Positions 54,963 through 64,000 are shown, counted from the stretch's first letter. The stretch: DNA of 64,000 bases from SM1-46 sp002451215 (GCA_002451215.1 DKBM01000064.1:3723-67722), one strand, 5' to 3'. Numbers and translations: made by a program. Notes: generated from the letters alone by a model not told the origin.

Positions 54963-56459
54963 ATGTCATTCGATCGTCGTTCGTTCCGGTTCGGAATCGT
55001 GGCCGGCGCATTTCTTGTTATTGGCGTGGTAGCGGGCATCGTCTTCAGCTCGCGTATGGATTGGGTTGCGCCCGCACAGAGCGAGCAAGCGGTCGCCCAA
55101 CCGCTGCCGGCCGGATCGGCCCCACCGAGCTTTGTGCCGGTGGTCAAGGCTGCGATGCCCGCGGTGGTGAATATCTCCACGAGCCGGACTATCAAGCGTG
55201 GCGAGGAAGCGAATCCATTCATGGACGATCCGTTCTTTCGCCATTTTTTCGGCGAGGAGTTCGGTCGGCGTTTCCAGATTCCCAAAGAACGCCGCGAGAA
55301 TAGCCTTGGATCGGGCGTAATCGTTTCGCCAGACGGTTACATCGTTACCAACAACCATGTGGTTGCCAAGGCCGATGAGATCAAGGTACTGCTGTCAGAC
55401 AAGCGGGAGTTCACCGGCAAGGTGATCGGCACCGATCCGCGCAGCGATATCGCGGTAATCAAGATCAATGCCAAGAACTTGCCGGTGTTGCCGTGGGCAG
55501 ACTCCGACAAGCTCGACGTAGGCGAGTACGTGCTGGCCATCGGCAATCCGTTCGGTCTCACCCAGACCGTGACCATGGGCATCGTCAGCGCTACCGGCCG
55601 CGCCAACGTCGGTATCGCGGACTACGAGGATTTCATCCAGACCGACGCCGCCATCAATCCCGGAAATTCGGGTGGTGCACTCGTCAATGTGCGCGGTGAG
55701 CTGGTCGGCATCAACACCGCGATTTTTTCCCGCAGTGGCGGTTCCATGGGGGTGGGTTTTGCGGTACCGGCCAACATGGCGCGTGGTGTCATGGAAAGCC
55801 TCATCAAGAGCGGCAAGGTGGTGCGCGGCTGGTTGGGGGTTTCGATTCAGGAAGTGACACCTGCGCTCGCCAAGCAGTTCGGGCTGACCAATGGCAAAGG
55901 CGCGCTGGTGAACAAGGTGGTACCTAATAGCCCAGCGGCTGCCGCGGGCCTGCGGAAGGGTGATGTGATCATGTCCTTCAACGGCAAGGGCGTTGATAGC
56001 CCTGGTGTGCTACGCAATACGGTTGCCCAGACAGCGGTGGGCCAGACGGTCAAGGTCGAAGTCATGCGCGATCGCAAGTCCGTGAAGCTGGATGTCAAGA
56101 TCGCGGAGCAGCCGAAGGATATGGCGAAGGCCGGAGTGGAAGAGGAAGGCGTGCAGGAAGGCGCGGAGGGCAGTGCGTTGGCCGGCATCGAGGTGCGAAC
56201 ACTGACTAGCGACATCGCACGCCAACTGGGTCTGCCCTCTGGCACCGCCGGCGTGCTGGTGAGCGACGTCGTCTCCGGCAGTCTCGCCGAGACAGCCGGT
56301 GTCGAGCAGGGTGATGTGATCGTTGAAATCAATCACCAGCCTGTGCGCAACACCAGCGACTACCGGCGCATCAGCACCAAACTTGGCAAAAAGGCCAACG
56401 TCCTGTTGCTCATTAACCGGCGCGGCGATCAGCTGTATCTGGCCATCGAACCGCGATAA
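54963..56459 (+). CDS. Periplasmic Do-family serine protease (DegP/DegQ/MucD type)
   Basis: 498 residues from ATG 54963, preceded by a purine-rich GGGAGGGG. The frame could extend to 54861 but the ribosome binding site favours this start. An uncleaved or signal-type N-terminal helix (FGIVAGAFLVIGVVAGIVF) leads to a trypsin-like domain with His132 (NNHVV), Asp162 (RSDIAVIKI) and Ser236 (NPGNSGGAL). Two PDZ domains follow (about 280-370 and 395-490). It degrades or chaperones misfolded envelope proteins. The hairpin after the stop could end the transcript. Confidence 0.95.
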   Translation: MSFDRRSFRFGIVAGAFLVIGVVAGIVFSSRMDWVAPAQSEQAVAQPLPAGSAPPSFVPVVKAAMPAVVNISTSRTIKRGEEANPFMDDPFFRHFFGEEFGRRFQIPKERRENSLGSGVIVSPDGYIVTNNHVVAKADEIKVLLSDKREFTGKVIGTDPRSDIAVIKINAKNLPVLPWADSDKLDVGEYVLAIGNPFGLTQTVTMGIVSATGRANVGIADYEDFIQTDAAINPGNSGGALVNVRGELVGINTAIFSRSGGSMGVGFAVPANMARGVMESLIKSGKVVRGWLGVSIQEVTPALAKQFGLTNGKGALVNKVVPNSPAAAAGLRKGDVIMSFNGKGVDSPGVLRNTVAQTAVGQTVKVEVMRDRKSVKLDVKIAEQPKDMAKAGVEEEGVQEGAEGSALAGIEVRTLTSDIARQLGLPSGTAGVLVSDVVSGSLAETAGVEQGDVIVEINHQPVRNTSDYRRISTKLGKKANVLLLINRRGDQLYLAIEPR

Positions 56460-56466
56460 GGCAGCG

Positions 56467-56492
56467 CTGCCCGCGACAGGTGGCGCGGGCAG
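56467..56492 (+). terminator. Nine-base-pair hairpin after the Do protease gene
   Basis: CTGCCCGCG (56467-56475) pairs perfectly with CGCGGGCAG (56484-56492) across an eight-base loop, seven bases after the protease stop. No T tract follows, so termination strength is uncertain. Confidence 0.5.
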
Positions 56493-56546
56493 GCGCGTTG
56501 GGCGCAGCGCATGCGCCGACTATTGTTGAGACAGGAGGCAATAGGT

Positions 56547-57215
56547 TTGCGCCTTCCTTTTGCGCCGCTGCCGTTCGCGCTGCTGGTCCTTGGCATCGGG
56601 CTGCTTGCGCTGTTCGTCCAGCTCGGGGCATTGCGCATTGCTTTCGATAAGCTCGGCTTGTCGGAACATTCCGCGCTGATGCTGCTCATGCTCGCGCTCG
56701 CGGGCAGTCTTATCAACATTCCGTTGTTTACGGTGCGTGCGGAGTCAGCTACGCCGGGTGAGGTGCCATGGATGTTTCGTGGCATTTTGCGACCGCCTCA
56801 CGGCGCGTTTCACGGTCGCACCCTGATCGCCGTCAACATCGGCGGTTGTGTGGTTCCGGTAGCGTTCTCACTCTACCTGCTCAGTCAACACGCGCTGGGG
56901 TTTACCCCGATCGCGCTTGCCACGGCATTTGTCGCCACGGTGGCGCGGCTTCTCAGCCGCCCGATTCCGAGACTTGGTATCGGTATGCCGTTGTTTGTTG
57001 CGCCGCTCGCGGCGGCGGTTGTTTCGGTTGCGGTTGATCCGCAGGAGAGCGCGGCACTTGCCTACGTGTCCGGGACGCTTGGCGTGATCATCGGTGCCGA
57101 TCTGCTACGACTCAACGACATCCGGCGGCTCGGCGCACCATTCGCATCCATTGGCGGTGCCGGAACCTTCGACGGTATTTTTCTGACTGGCGTGGTCGCG
57201 GTATTGTTGGCGTAA
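56547..57215 (+). CDS. DUF1614 integral membrane protein
   Basis: About 222 residues if translation begins at the TTG at 56547, which has AGGAGG at 56533-56538 with good spacing; an in-frame ATG at 56511 lacks a ribosome binding site. Six or so helices: FALLVLGIGLLALFVQLGAL, ALMLLMLALAGSLINIPLFT, LIAVNIGGCVVPVAFSLYLL, LAAAVVSVAV and the C-terminus. GADLLRLNDIRRLGAPFASIGGAGTFDGIFLTG is the DUF1614 signature. Function unknown. It lies downstream of the protease. Confidence 0.88.
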   Translation: MRLPFAPLPFALLVLGIGLLALFVQLGALRIAFDKLGLSEHSALMLLMLALAGSLINIPLFTVRAESATPGEVPWMFRGILRPPHGAFHGRTLIAVNIGGCVVPVAFSLYLLSQHALGFTPIALATAFVATVARLLSRPIPRLGIGMPLFVAPLAAAVVSVAVDPQESAALAYVSGTLGVIIGADLLRLNDIRRLGAPFASIGGAGTFDGIFLTGVVAVLLA

Positions 57216-57244
57216 TTGGTTCAGCTTTACGTTACGGAGGAGTC

Positions 57245-57580
57245 ATGAACAGGCCCTGGCGTTGGACAATTCTGTTGGCGGTCGTGACACTCGCGGCCTG
57301 CGGCACGGTGCAGGTGGGGCAGGAGTTCAATCTGCGCACTTTTCAGGACCGTGTGGAGCGTGGCGTGACCACGCAGAACCAGGTGCGCGGCTGGCTGGGG
57401 GCGCCTGCTGGGATCGGCGTGGATGTCGACGCGAGCGGCGAGCGATACGAGCAGTGGACCTACTACCGTGCCGCGGGAAAGATGTCGGACATGAGCCAGG
57501 CCGAGCTCAAGATCCTACAGGTCAAGTTCGACAAGCACGGTATTGTGCGCGCCTACAACTGGTCAAATAGCGACAAGTAG
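57245..57580 (+). CDS. Small SmpA/OmlA-like lipoprotein
   Basis: 111 residues with a good ribosome binding site (ACGGAGGAGTC) before ATG 57245. The signal ends at lipobox LAA-C (Cys19). RTFQDRVERGVTTQNQVRGWLGAP resembles the helix-loop start of BamE/SmpA-like folds, and the final strand is KFDKHGIVRAYNWS. It is not the canonical BamE. Role unknown; an outer membrane assembly or envelope function is suggested by the fold only. Confidence 0.8.
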   Translation: MNRPWRWTILLAVVTLAACGTVQVGQEFNLRTFQDRVERGVTTQNQVRGWLGAPAGIGVDVDASGERYEQWTYYRAAGKMSDMSQAELKILQVKFDKHGIVRAYNWSNSDK

Positions 57581-57585
57581 CGCTG

Positions 57586-58497
57586 TTAGCGTGATGTCCG
57601 CAGCAAGCCTGCGCACCAGTGTTCAATGGCCTCGCGCACTTCGCGTGGCCTTTCCGTGAGCGGCCAGTGGTAGGCCGGAATGTCGCCGGTCTCGACATGC
57701 GTGAGGCCGGTGATTCGACGGCGCGTTTCAGCCGGATCGGTGAATGTGACTCCCTGTGACAGCAGCACGAGCGTCGGCACCGGGATGTCGCGCAGCGACG
57801 GCACTGGCCGCGTCACTTCGATGAATTCCTGCAGGTAGTTGGCAGTTGGAAAGAACCTGAGATCGAGCCACGGGGAGGAATAAAGCTTGATCATCTCCTC
57901 TTGCTTGCCGATGTTCAGGAGCCTCGCGCGAGTCTGCTCGTCAAGCACGCGAAGGTCCCGATTGGGAATATGCCGGCGATACAGGCCGAGTACATTAAAC
58001 AGCCGTACCAATCCAATCAGCAAATAGAGCAGCGGAGTGAAACGGCGAATCCAGAGTGCCGAGCCGCGCAGCGTGCCATGGAATACGGGATCGATGAGTA
58101 CCATGCCGAGTGTGCGGTCCATGTGGTGCGCTGCAAATTGCACCGCGACTTGCGCGCCGAGACTGTGTCCGACGAATACCGCGCGCTCGCAGCCTTCCTG
58201 ATCCAGCAGCGCGAGCAGGTCCGCGCACCAGCGCCGCGCGCCAACGGGTGACCGAGTGAACGACTCGCCGTGTCCGCGCAGGTCGGGGCGCAGGATGTCC
58301 CAATGTTCTTTCAGGTTTGTATGCTCAAGGAACTCCGACCAGCGCGTGTGATTGCTGGCCATGCCGTGCAGGAGTACCAGCACGCGTCGCTGCGGGTTGT
58401 CGCGGGCATGCCAGCGGCGATAGAACATGCTGAGTCCAGCGCCGAGATCGAGGCGGTGGCTGGTCTCCTGCAAGGTATCGTTGACGTTGGTTGTCAT
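57586..58497 (-). CDS. Alpha/beta hydrolase
   Basis: 303 residues from ATG 58497 (MTTNVNDTLQETSHRLDLGA); the reading frame extends upstream to 58998 only through the antisense of hrpB. Oxyanion motif LLHGMASNHTRWSEF, nucleophile elbow GHSLG, a cap region, and a His candidate near AYHWPLTERP. The substrate is unknown. It diverges from hrpB with about 105 bases between and ends five bases from the small lipoprotein. Confidence 0.9.
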   Translation of the reverse strand: MTTNVNDTLQETSHRLDLGAGLSMFYRRWHARDNPQRRVLVLLHGMASNHTRWSEFLEHTNLKEHWDILRPDLRGHGESFTRSPVGARRWCADLLALLDQEGCERAVFVGHSLGAQVAVQFAAHHMDRTLGMVLIDPVFHGTLRGSALWIRRFTPLLYLLIGLVRLFNVLGLYRRHIPNRDLRVLDEQTRARLLNIGKQEEMIKLYSSPWLDLRFFPTANYLQEFIEVTRPVPSLRDIPVPTLVLLSQGVTFTDPAETRRRITGLTHVETGDIPAYHWPLTERPREVREAIEHWCAGLLRTSR

Positions 58498-58602
58498 GTG
58501 GCGTCGCGCTTCCCCGCGAATGTTAGTGGCAATGCGCGGTGGACGCCATGCAGATCGCACTGGCCGCGCGCCGCGGCGATCCGCTAGACTCGCACGCCTG
58601 CT

Positions 58603-61116
58603 ATGGCTGCGTTGCCGATTGAGGAAGTCCTGCCCGAACTGCGCGCGCAACTTGCGTCTCGCCGCGCCGTCGTCTTGCAGGCCCCGCCCGGCGCGGGCAA
58701 GACCACGATGGTGCCGCTTGCGTTGCTCGATGCGCCGTGGCTCGCCGGCCGCTCGATAGTGATCCTCGAACCGCGCCGCCTCGCGGCGCGCGCCGCGGCA
58801 ATGCGCATGAGCCAACTTCGTGGTGAGGGGGTCGGCGAAACGGTTGGTTACCGCATCCGCTTCGAGTCGAAGGTTTCGGCGCGCACGCGCATTGAGGTGC
58901 TGACCGAGGGAATTCTTACCCGCCGCTTGCAGGGTGATCCGGAGCTGAAGGGGGTTGGTCTTGTAATCTTCGACGAGTTCCACGAGCGCCATTTGCACGC
59001 CGATCTCGCGCTTGCGCTTTGCCTTGATTGCCAGCGCGGACTGCGCGAGGACCTCAAGATTCTGGTGATGTCGGCAACGCTCGACGGCGCCGCGATCTCA
59101 AGATTGCTCGAGGACGCCCCCATCGTTTCCAGCACCGGGCGCAGCTACCCGGTAGACATCCGCTATCAATCGCGCGACCCGCAGGGTACGCTCCCGCCGA
59201 TAGTTGCCGAGGCGGTGGTGCGGGCGCTTGGTGAGAGCGACGGGGACGCGCTCGCGTTTCTTCCGGGGGCTTGGGAGATACGACGCACTCAGGAGTTGTT
59301 GCAGGAGCGACTCGGTGATGCAGTCGACATCCTGCCGCTTTACGGTGACTTGCCTTGGGAGGCACAGGACCGGGCCATCCGCCCCGGCAGCACTCGGCGC
59401 AAGATTGTGCTCGCCACGCCGATTGCCGAAACCAGCCTCACCATCGAGGGCGTGCGAGTCGTGGTGGATGCCGGTTTCGCCCGCGTGCCGCAGTTCGATC
59501 CCGGCAGCGGCCTGAGCCGGCTCACGACGGTGCGCGTCTCGCGCGCCTCGGCCGATCAGCGCGCCGGTCGTGCGGGTAGAACGGGGCCTGGCGTGTGTTA
59601 TCGGCTGTGGGGCGAGTCCACCCAGCGCGGGCTTGTGCCCCAGTCGGCGCCCGAGATCCGCACCGCTGATCTTGCGCCGCTCACGCTCGAGCTGTCGGCT
59701 TGGGGCGTTAGCGATGTAAATTCACTCAGCTGGCTCGATCCGCCACCGGCACCGGCACTCGCGCAGGCGCGCAAGCTGCTAACCGAGCTCGACGCCCTTG
59801 ATGCTGACGGTCGTCTTACCGATGCCGGCCAGGCCATGGTGGCGCTGCCGCTGCACCCAAGACTCGCGCACATGCTGTATTGCGCACGCACGCTCGGCAT
59901 GGGGGAACTCGCATGCGACGTGGCAGCGCTGCTTTCCGAGCGCGATGTGCTCGCTTCGAACGCCCGGCGCACCGCCGACTTCGGTGCGCGTCTCGATGCG
60001 CTGCGGGCCTTTCGCGACCGCGGCAGGGCGGGTGCGCAGGCACTCGGTGCGGACGTGAATGCTTGCCAGCGCGTGAGTCAGGCAGCGGATCAGTATCGCC
60101 GATTGTTGAGACTTGCGGCCGATCGACACGACCCGTCAATCGACCGGGTCGGATTGTTGGTGGCCTTCGCTTATCCCGATCGCGTCGCACTGGCACGTGA
60201 CAAGGCATCCGGTCGCTACCTGCTTGCATCAGGGCGCGGCGCTCGTCTCCGCGAGGACGAGATGCGCCTGCGTGCGCCGTGCATTGTCGCGGCGAGCCTG
60301 GACGCACGGGAAGAGGAGGGGCTGATATATCTCGCGGCGCCGCTCGACGAAGCAGACTTGCGAAGGCACTTTGCCGGGCACATCCGGGTTGAGGACCGGG
60401 TGCGCTGGGACTCGCCGAAGCAGGTGGTTGTCGCGCAGCGCGAGGAATTATTTGGGGCGCTCATCCTCGAATCGAAGCCATTGCCGAAGGCCGCGCCGGA
60501 GCGCGTGCGCGATGCAATGCTCGAGGGTATCCGACGCCTTGGTATCGAGGCATTGCCATGGAGCCCCGAGCTGCGCCAGTGGCAGGCGCGCGTGCTTTGT
60601 CTTCGCGAGTGGTGTCCCGAGGAAGGCCTGCCCGATGTTTCAGATGGCGCGTTGCTCGAGTCCCTGGAGCAGTGGCTGGCACCATTTCTGGACGGCATCA
60701 CGCGACGCGATCATCTGTCGCGCATTGACCTGGGGGCCGCGCTCAATGCGCTGCTTGAATGGAAACAGGCGCGGCGGTTGGACGAAGGCGCCCCTACACA
60801 TATCGAGGTGCCCAGTGGCTCGCGGCTGCGACTCGAGTACGCGCCCGGACAATCGCCGGTGCTGGCGGTGAAACTGCAGGAGATGTTCGGTAGCGCCGAC
60901 ACGCCACGTGTCGCATGGGGCCGGGTTCCGGTGACGCTGCACCTGCTTTCGCCCGCGCGCCGTCCGATTCAGGTCACGCAGGATCTGCGCGGCTTCTGGG
61001 ATCGAACTTACTCGGAGGTGAAGAAGGAACTCAAGGGGCGCTACCCCAAGCATCCGTGGCCCGACGATCCATGGAATGCGCCGCCGACGCGCCGGACGCA
61101 ACGGGCCGGCAAGTAG
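58603..61116 (+). CDS. hrpB: ATP-dependent helicase HrpB (DEAH-box)
   Basis: This 837-residue protein has Walker A GAGKT (30-34), a DEFH box (DEFHERHLHADLAL, 124-127 onward) and the helicase C motif QRAGRAGRTGPGVCYRLW. The HrpB C-terminal domain ends VKKELKGRYPKHPWPDDPWNA. It is a DEAH/DExH RNA-helicase-like ATPase; the precise cellular role in bacteria is uncertain. Its stop is immediately adjacent (no spacer) to the stop of the convergent Cys protein. Confidence 0.96.
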   Translation: MAALPIEEVLPELRAQLASRRAVVLQAPPGAGKTTMVPLALLDAPWLAGRSIVILEPRRLAARAAAMRMSQLRGEGVGETVGYRIRFESKVSARTRIEVLTEGILTRRLQGDPELKGVGLVIFDEFHERHLHADLALALCLDCQRGLREDLKILVMSATLDGAAISRLLEDAPIVSSTGRSYPVDIRYQSRDPQGTLPPIVAEAVVRALGESDGDALAFLPGAWEIRRTQELLQERLGDAVDILPLYGDLPWEAQDRAIRPGSTRRKIVLATPIAETSLTIEGVRVVVDAGFARVPQFDPGSGLSRLTTVRVSRASADQRAGRAGRTGPGVCYRLWGESTQRGLVPQSAPEIRTADLAPLTLELSAWGVSDVNSLSWLDPPPAPALAQARKLLTELDALDADGRLTDAGQAMVALPLHPRLAHMLYCARTLGMGELACDVAALLSERDVLASNARRTADFGARLDALRAFRDRGRAGAQALGADVNACQRVSQAADQYRRLLRLAADRHDPSIDRVGLLVAFAYPDRVALARDKASGRYLLASGRGARLREDEMRLRAPCIVAASLDAREEEGLIYLAAPLDEADLRRHFAGHIRVEDRVRWDSPKQVVVAQREELFGALILESKPLPKAAPERVRDAMLEGIRRLGIEALPWSPELRQWQARVLCLREWCPEEGLPDVSDGALLESLEQWLAPFLDGITRRDHLSRIDLGAALNALLEWKQARRLDEGAPTHIEVPSGSRLRLEYAPGQSPVLAVKLQEMFGSADTPRVAWGRVPVTLHLLSPARRPIQVTQDLRGFWDRTYSEVKKELKGRYPKHPWPDDPWNAPPTRRTQRAGK

Positions 61117-61524
61117 TCAGCGCCGGCGCAGCTTGAAGGCCGTGATGTCCGGCACAACCGCCTGGCAGGGCAGGGTGGCCGGGTCAGGGTATTCCTCAGT
61201 GAGCCGCTCGACCAAGGCATCGATGTCGTCGATTCGCTCCGCGACGGCGGGCGCCTGATCGAGTTGACGACGGAGTCCAAGCAGGCCGCCGTACTGAAGC
61301 TTGGTGTAGACGCTTGCGGGCGTGAGGTTGAGGTCGTCGACATGACCCATGGCCGGCAGCGCGGCCGCCTTCAGCTCGTCGAAGAGCTGTCCGCAGCGCT
61401 GGTGCGCGGGCTCCGACTGGCAGGCAATATCCGGTCCGCCGCGACGCGTGACTTCAAGCGCGTGGCGGCAACCAAACTGCTTGGTGATGAGCGGCGCGGC
61501 GAAGGCGCACTTGAAGTTTTCCAT
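61117..61524 (-). CDS. Conserved small protein with several cysteines, unknown function
   Basis: 135 residues, MENFKCAFAAPLITKQFGCRHALEVTRRGGPD. Cys at 6, 19, 35 and 44 in the N-terminal third plus a late Cys (about 119, LPCQAVVPDI) suggest a metal or Fe-S site. LTPASVYTKLQYGGLLGLRRQL is a strongly patterned middle part. I recall related proteins as hypothetical. It is cotranscribed or close to aroG (25-base gap) and converges with hrpB. Confidence 0.75.
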   Translation of the reverse strand: MENFKCAFAAPLITKQFGCRHALEVTRRGGPDIACQSEPAHQRCGQLFDELKAAALPAMGHVDDLNLTPASVYTKLQYGGLLGLRRQLDQAPAVAERIDDIDALVERLTEEYPDPATLPCQAVVPDITAFKLRRR

Positions 61525-61548
61525 GCGCGTTGCCGGTGTTGCCCGCGA

Positions 61549-62655
61549 CTAGCCTTGCGTGGCGGCCGTATGCAAGCGGCCGGATGCCAGCCGGTTCGGT
61601 AGCACCTTGCGCAGCTTGTCACGCAAGCCGCGCAGCAGTGTGTCAGTGGTGGCCCAGTCGATGCAGGCGTCCGTGACCGAGACGCCATACTTGAGTTGCG
61701 ACAGATCTGCCGGGATCTTCTGATTGCCCCAATTGAGGTGGCTTTCCAGCATCAGCCCAATGATGGACCGGTTGCCCTCGATGATCTGATTGGCGCAGTT
61801 CTCAGCCACCAGCGACTGCAGGGCGGGATCCTTGGAGGAATTGCCGTGCGAGCAGTCAATCGTGATGTTGGCTGGCAATCCCTCGGCCGCGAGTTCCTTT
61901 TCGCACAGCGCGACCGACACCGAGTCGTAATTTGGCTTGCCGTTTCCGCCGCGCAGTACCACGTGACCGTAGGGATTGCCGCGGGTGCGAAACACTGCGC
62001 ACTGGCCATCGCGGTTGATGCCGAGGAAATGATGCGGGCGCGCAACGGTATGCAGCGCGTTGATGGCCACGCCAAGGCTGCCATCGGTGCCGTTCTTGAA
62101 GCCGACCGGCGTCGACAGGCCGCTTGCCATTTCGCGATGTGTTTGTGATTCAGCGGTGCGCGCGCCGATGGCGGTCCAGGAAATCAGGTCGCCCAGGAAC
62201 TGCGGAGTAATCGGGTCAAGTGCCTCAGTCGCCGTGGGCAGACCGAGCTCGTTGATTTGCAGCAGCAGCTCGCGCGCCAGGAACAGTCCCTTGTCGATAT
62301 GGAACGAGTCATCCATGAAAGGATCGTTGATGAGCCCCTTCCAGCCGACTGTGGTGCGCGGCTTCTCGAAGTACACGCGCATGATGAGATACAACGTGTC
62401 GCCCACTTCGTCGGCCAGTTGCTTCAGCTTGCCCGCGTACTCGAGCGCGGCCTTGGGGTCATGGATAGAGCAGGGGCCGACGACCACGAACAGCCGATGG
62501 TCGTGACGGTCAAGAATGCGGCGCACGGCTTCGCGGCCAGCCAGCACCGTGGCCTGGGCCGTGGGCGTTAGGGGCAGCGCCGTGCGTACCTGCTCCGGTG
62601 TGGGCAGCAGGTCGTGCGAGATGACGTTTACGTTATTGACGGAATCGCCGCTCAT
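61549..62655 (-). CDS. aroG: 3-deoxy-7-phosphoheptulonate synthase (DAHP synthase, AroG-type)
   Basis: This 368-residue type I enzyme carries VVGPCSIHDPKAALEYAGKL, RVYFEKPRTTVGWKGLIND, AIGARTAESQTHREMASGLSTPVGFKNGTDGS, and DCSHGNSSKD. It condenses PEP and erythrose-4-phosphate, the first shikimate pathway step. Feedback class (Phe, Tyr, Trp) cannot be read with certainty. It would help feed chorismate to the chorismatase at 21 kb, but location 40 kb away gives no evidence of specific coupling. Confidence 0.96.
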   Translation of the reverse strand: MSGDSVNNVNVISHDLLPTPEQVRTALPLTPTAQATVLAGREAVRRILDRHDHRLFVVVGPCSIHDPKAALEYAGKLKQLADEVGDTLYLIMRVYFEKPRTTVGWKGLINDPFMDDSFHIDKGLFLARELLLQINELGLPTATEALDPITPQFLGDLISWTAIGARTAESQTHREMASGLSTPVGFKNGTDGSLGVAINALHTVARPHHFLGINRDGQCAVFRTRGNPYGHVVLRGGNGKPNYDSVSVALCEKELAAEGLPANITIDCSHGNSSKDPALQSLVAENCANQIIEGNRSIIGLMLESHLNWGNQKIPADLSQLKYGVSVTDACIDWATTDTLLRGLRDKLRKVLPNRLASGRLHTAATQG

Positions 62656-62706
62656 GAGGGTTCGATTATAAGCGAACTGCCTGTGTGACCGTATCGGTCA
62701 GCGGGT

Positions 62707-64000
62707 CTACTGCAGTTCGCGGGTGGCGTGAAACTCAATGTCCGGCCAGCGTTCCATGACCAGGTTCAGGTTGATCTGTGAGGGGGCCAGGTAGGCGAGG
62801 TTGCCGGCGCGGTCGAGTGCCAGGCGTGCGTCGTACTGGCGACGGAAGTCATCGAGCTTCTTGCTATCCCCGGCGCGCACCCAGCGCGCCGTGTTGACGT
62901 CGATATTGTCATACGTGCACTCGACGCCGTACTCGTGCTGCAGACGGTAGGCGACCACGTCGAATTGCAGGCTCCCGACCGCCCCGAGAATCAGGTCGTT
63001 GCTGATAAGCGGGCGAAATACCTGTGTGGCACCTTCCTCGGAGAGTTGATCGAGCCCCTTCTGCAGGGCCTTCATGCGCATCGGATCGCGCAGCACCACG
63101 CGCCGGAACAGCTCCGGGGCGAAGTAGGGGATGCCGGTAAATTTCAGCCCCTCGCCATCGGTAAAGGTATCGCCGATCTGAATGGTTCCATGGTTGTGCA
63201 GGCCGATGATGTCACCGGCATAGGCCTCTTCCACCTGCTCGCGTTCGCGCGCCATGAACGTGATTGCATTGTTGATTTGCACATCGCGCGCGATCCGTAC
63301 GTGCCGCACGCGCATGCCCTTCTGGTAGCGCCCGGATGTGATGCGCAGGAATGCGATGCGGTCGCGGTGGTTCGGGTCCATGTTCGCCTGGATCTTGAAG
63401 ACGAAGCCGGTGAACCTCGGTTCCGTACTGTGCACAATGCGAGTGGTGGTCTCGCGCGCCGCGGGTGCCGGTGCATGCTCGACGAAACTGTCCAGCAGTT
63501 CCTTCACGCCGAAATTGTTGATAGCCGAGCCGAAGAACACCGGCGTCAGCTCGCCGCGCAGGTAGGCTGCCGGCTCGAACTCATGGCTTGCGCCGCGCAC
63601 GAGTTCCATTGACTCGCGAAGTTCCTGCGCTTGCTCGGCGAGAAGCTCATCGAGCTTCGGATTATCGAGGCCTTGCACCACCTCGCCTTCCTGGATGCGG
63701 CCGCCATGCGTGGCACTGAAGAAGTGCACGCGGTCCTGGAGGATGTGATACACACCGCGAAACCGCTTGCCGCTGCCAATCGGCCAGGTCACGGGCGCGC
63801 AACGAATCTTCAGGACGCTCTCGATCTCATCCATCAGTTCGACGGGATCGCGACTCTCGCGGTCGAGCTTGTTGATAAAGGTCATGATCGGCGTATCGCG
63901 CGTGCGGCATACGTCCATCAGCTTGATGGTGCGCTCCTCGACGCCCTTGGCGCCGTCGACCACCATGAGCGCCGAGTCCACCGCCGTCAGCGTGCGGTAG
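62707..64000 (-). CDS. prfC: Peptide chain release factor 3, 5' end outside window
   Basis: The frame runs from the window end (reading YRTLTAVDSALMVVDGAKGVEERT) to the stop at 62707, about 430 residues, which is the C-terminal four-fifths of RF3 (usually about 530). FINKLDRESRDPVELMDEI is the G4 NKxD motif. PVFFGSAINNFGVKELLDSFVEHAP, then KIQANMDPNHRDRIAFLRI and the RF3-specific C-terminal domain follow. It is a translational GTPase that releases RF1/RF2 from the ribosome. The P-loop lies beyond the window. Confidence 0.96.
   Translation of the reverse strand, partial: YRTLTAVDSALMVVDGAKGVEERTIKLMDVCRTRDTPIMTFINKLDRESRDPVELMDEIESVLKIRCAPVTWPIGSGKRFRGVYHILQDRVHFFSATHGGRIQEGEVVQGLDNPKLDELLAEQAQELRESMELVRGASHEFEPAAYLRGELTPVFFGSAINNFGVKELLDSFVEHAPAPAARETTTRIVHSTEPRFTGFVFKIQANMDPNHRDRIAFLRITSGRYQKGMRVRHVRIARDVQINNAITFMAREREQVEEAYAGDIIGLHNHGTIQIGDTFTDGEGLKFTGIPYFAPELFRRVVLRDPMRMKALQKGLDQLSEEGATQVFRPLISNDLILGAVGSLQFDVVAYRLQHEYGVECTYDNIDVNTARWVRAGDSKKLDDFRRQYDARLALDRAGNLAYLAPSQINLNLVMERWPDIEFHATRELQ

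Noticed and set aside
61549..62655. DAHP synthase as a dedicated part of the pigment cluster
   Set aside because: It is about 20 kb from the cluster edge among housekeeping genes, so pathway supply is general.

Overview
The window is GC-rich and densely packed proteobacterial DNA. Its housekeeping content (bamD, rluD, pgeF, sucCD, nadE, glnB, clpB, a Do-family protease, hrpB, prfC, Mrp antiporter) fits a Beta- or Gammaproteobacterium; I cannot resolve it further from sequence alone. I see no tRNA, rRNA, insertion sequence, phage gene or CRISPR array. Seven two-base N stretches mark contig joins, and all seven lie inside genes. It is therefore a draft or metagenomic assembly, and several proteins (two efflux components, the MacB-like ATPase/permease, PgeF, an ABC ATPase, ClpB) are interrupted by the assembly and not by biology.

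Layout. (1) 1-10.6 kb: an unfinished FemAB-like gene, then two complete export systems flanking one TetR regulatory region. A minus-strand operon encodes TetR, a very short adaptor, an RND pump and a TolC protein. A plus-strand operon encodes TolC, a MacA-like adaptor and a MacB-like ATPase/permease. (2) 10.6-19.2 kb: core metabolism and maintenance (sucC, sucD, nadE, glnB, bamD, rluD, pgeF, ZIP transporter, GcvR-like regulator, peptide deformylase). (3) 19.2-41.2 kb: a B12-binding-type radical SAM gene, then a large aryl polyene / dialkylresorcinol pigment cluster. (4) 41.2-43.4 kb: a small secreted protein, a frameshifted GGDEF gene and nadC. (5) 43.4-50.7 kb: a ten-gene Mrp-type cation/proton antiporter operon. 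(6) 51-64 kb: MFS transporter, clpB with a recognisable heat-shock promoter, Do-type protease, DUF1614 protein, small lipoprotein, alpha/beta hydrolase, hrpB, a cysteine-containing unknown, DAHP synthase and the C-terminal part of RF3.

The pigment cluster is the most interesting part. A chorismatase would make a hydroxybenzoate starter. An AMP-ligase and two acyl carrier proteins would load it. Two active-site-complete ketosynthases, a Cys-less chain-length-factor-like partner, a ketoreductase and two hot-dog dehydratases would build a conjugated polyene. A DarB-like KAS III and a DarA-like protein would make a dialkylresorcinol. LpxL-like and BtrH-like acyltransferases plus a family 2 glycosyltransferase are candidates for attaching chains to an acceptor. 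Against the usual aryl polyene layout, no MMPL exporter is visible and an ABC-2 exporter sits in the middle. A butirosin BtrH-like acyltransferase, an unknown 134-residue partner and a class C beta-lactamase-fold hydrolase are additional genes. These combinations are inferred from families and gene order; no product can be read from the sequence.
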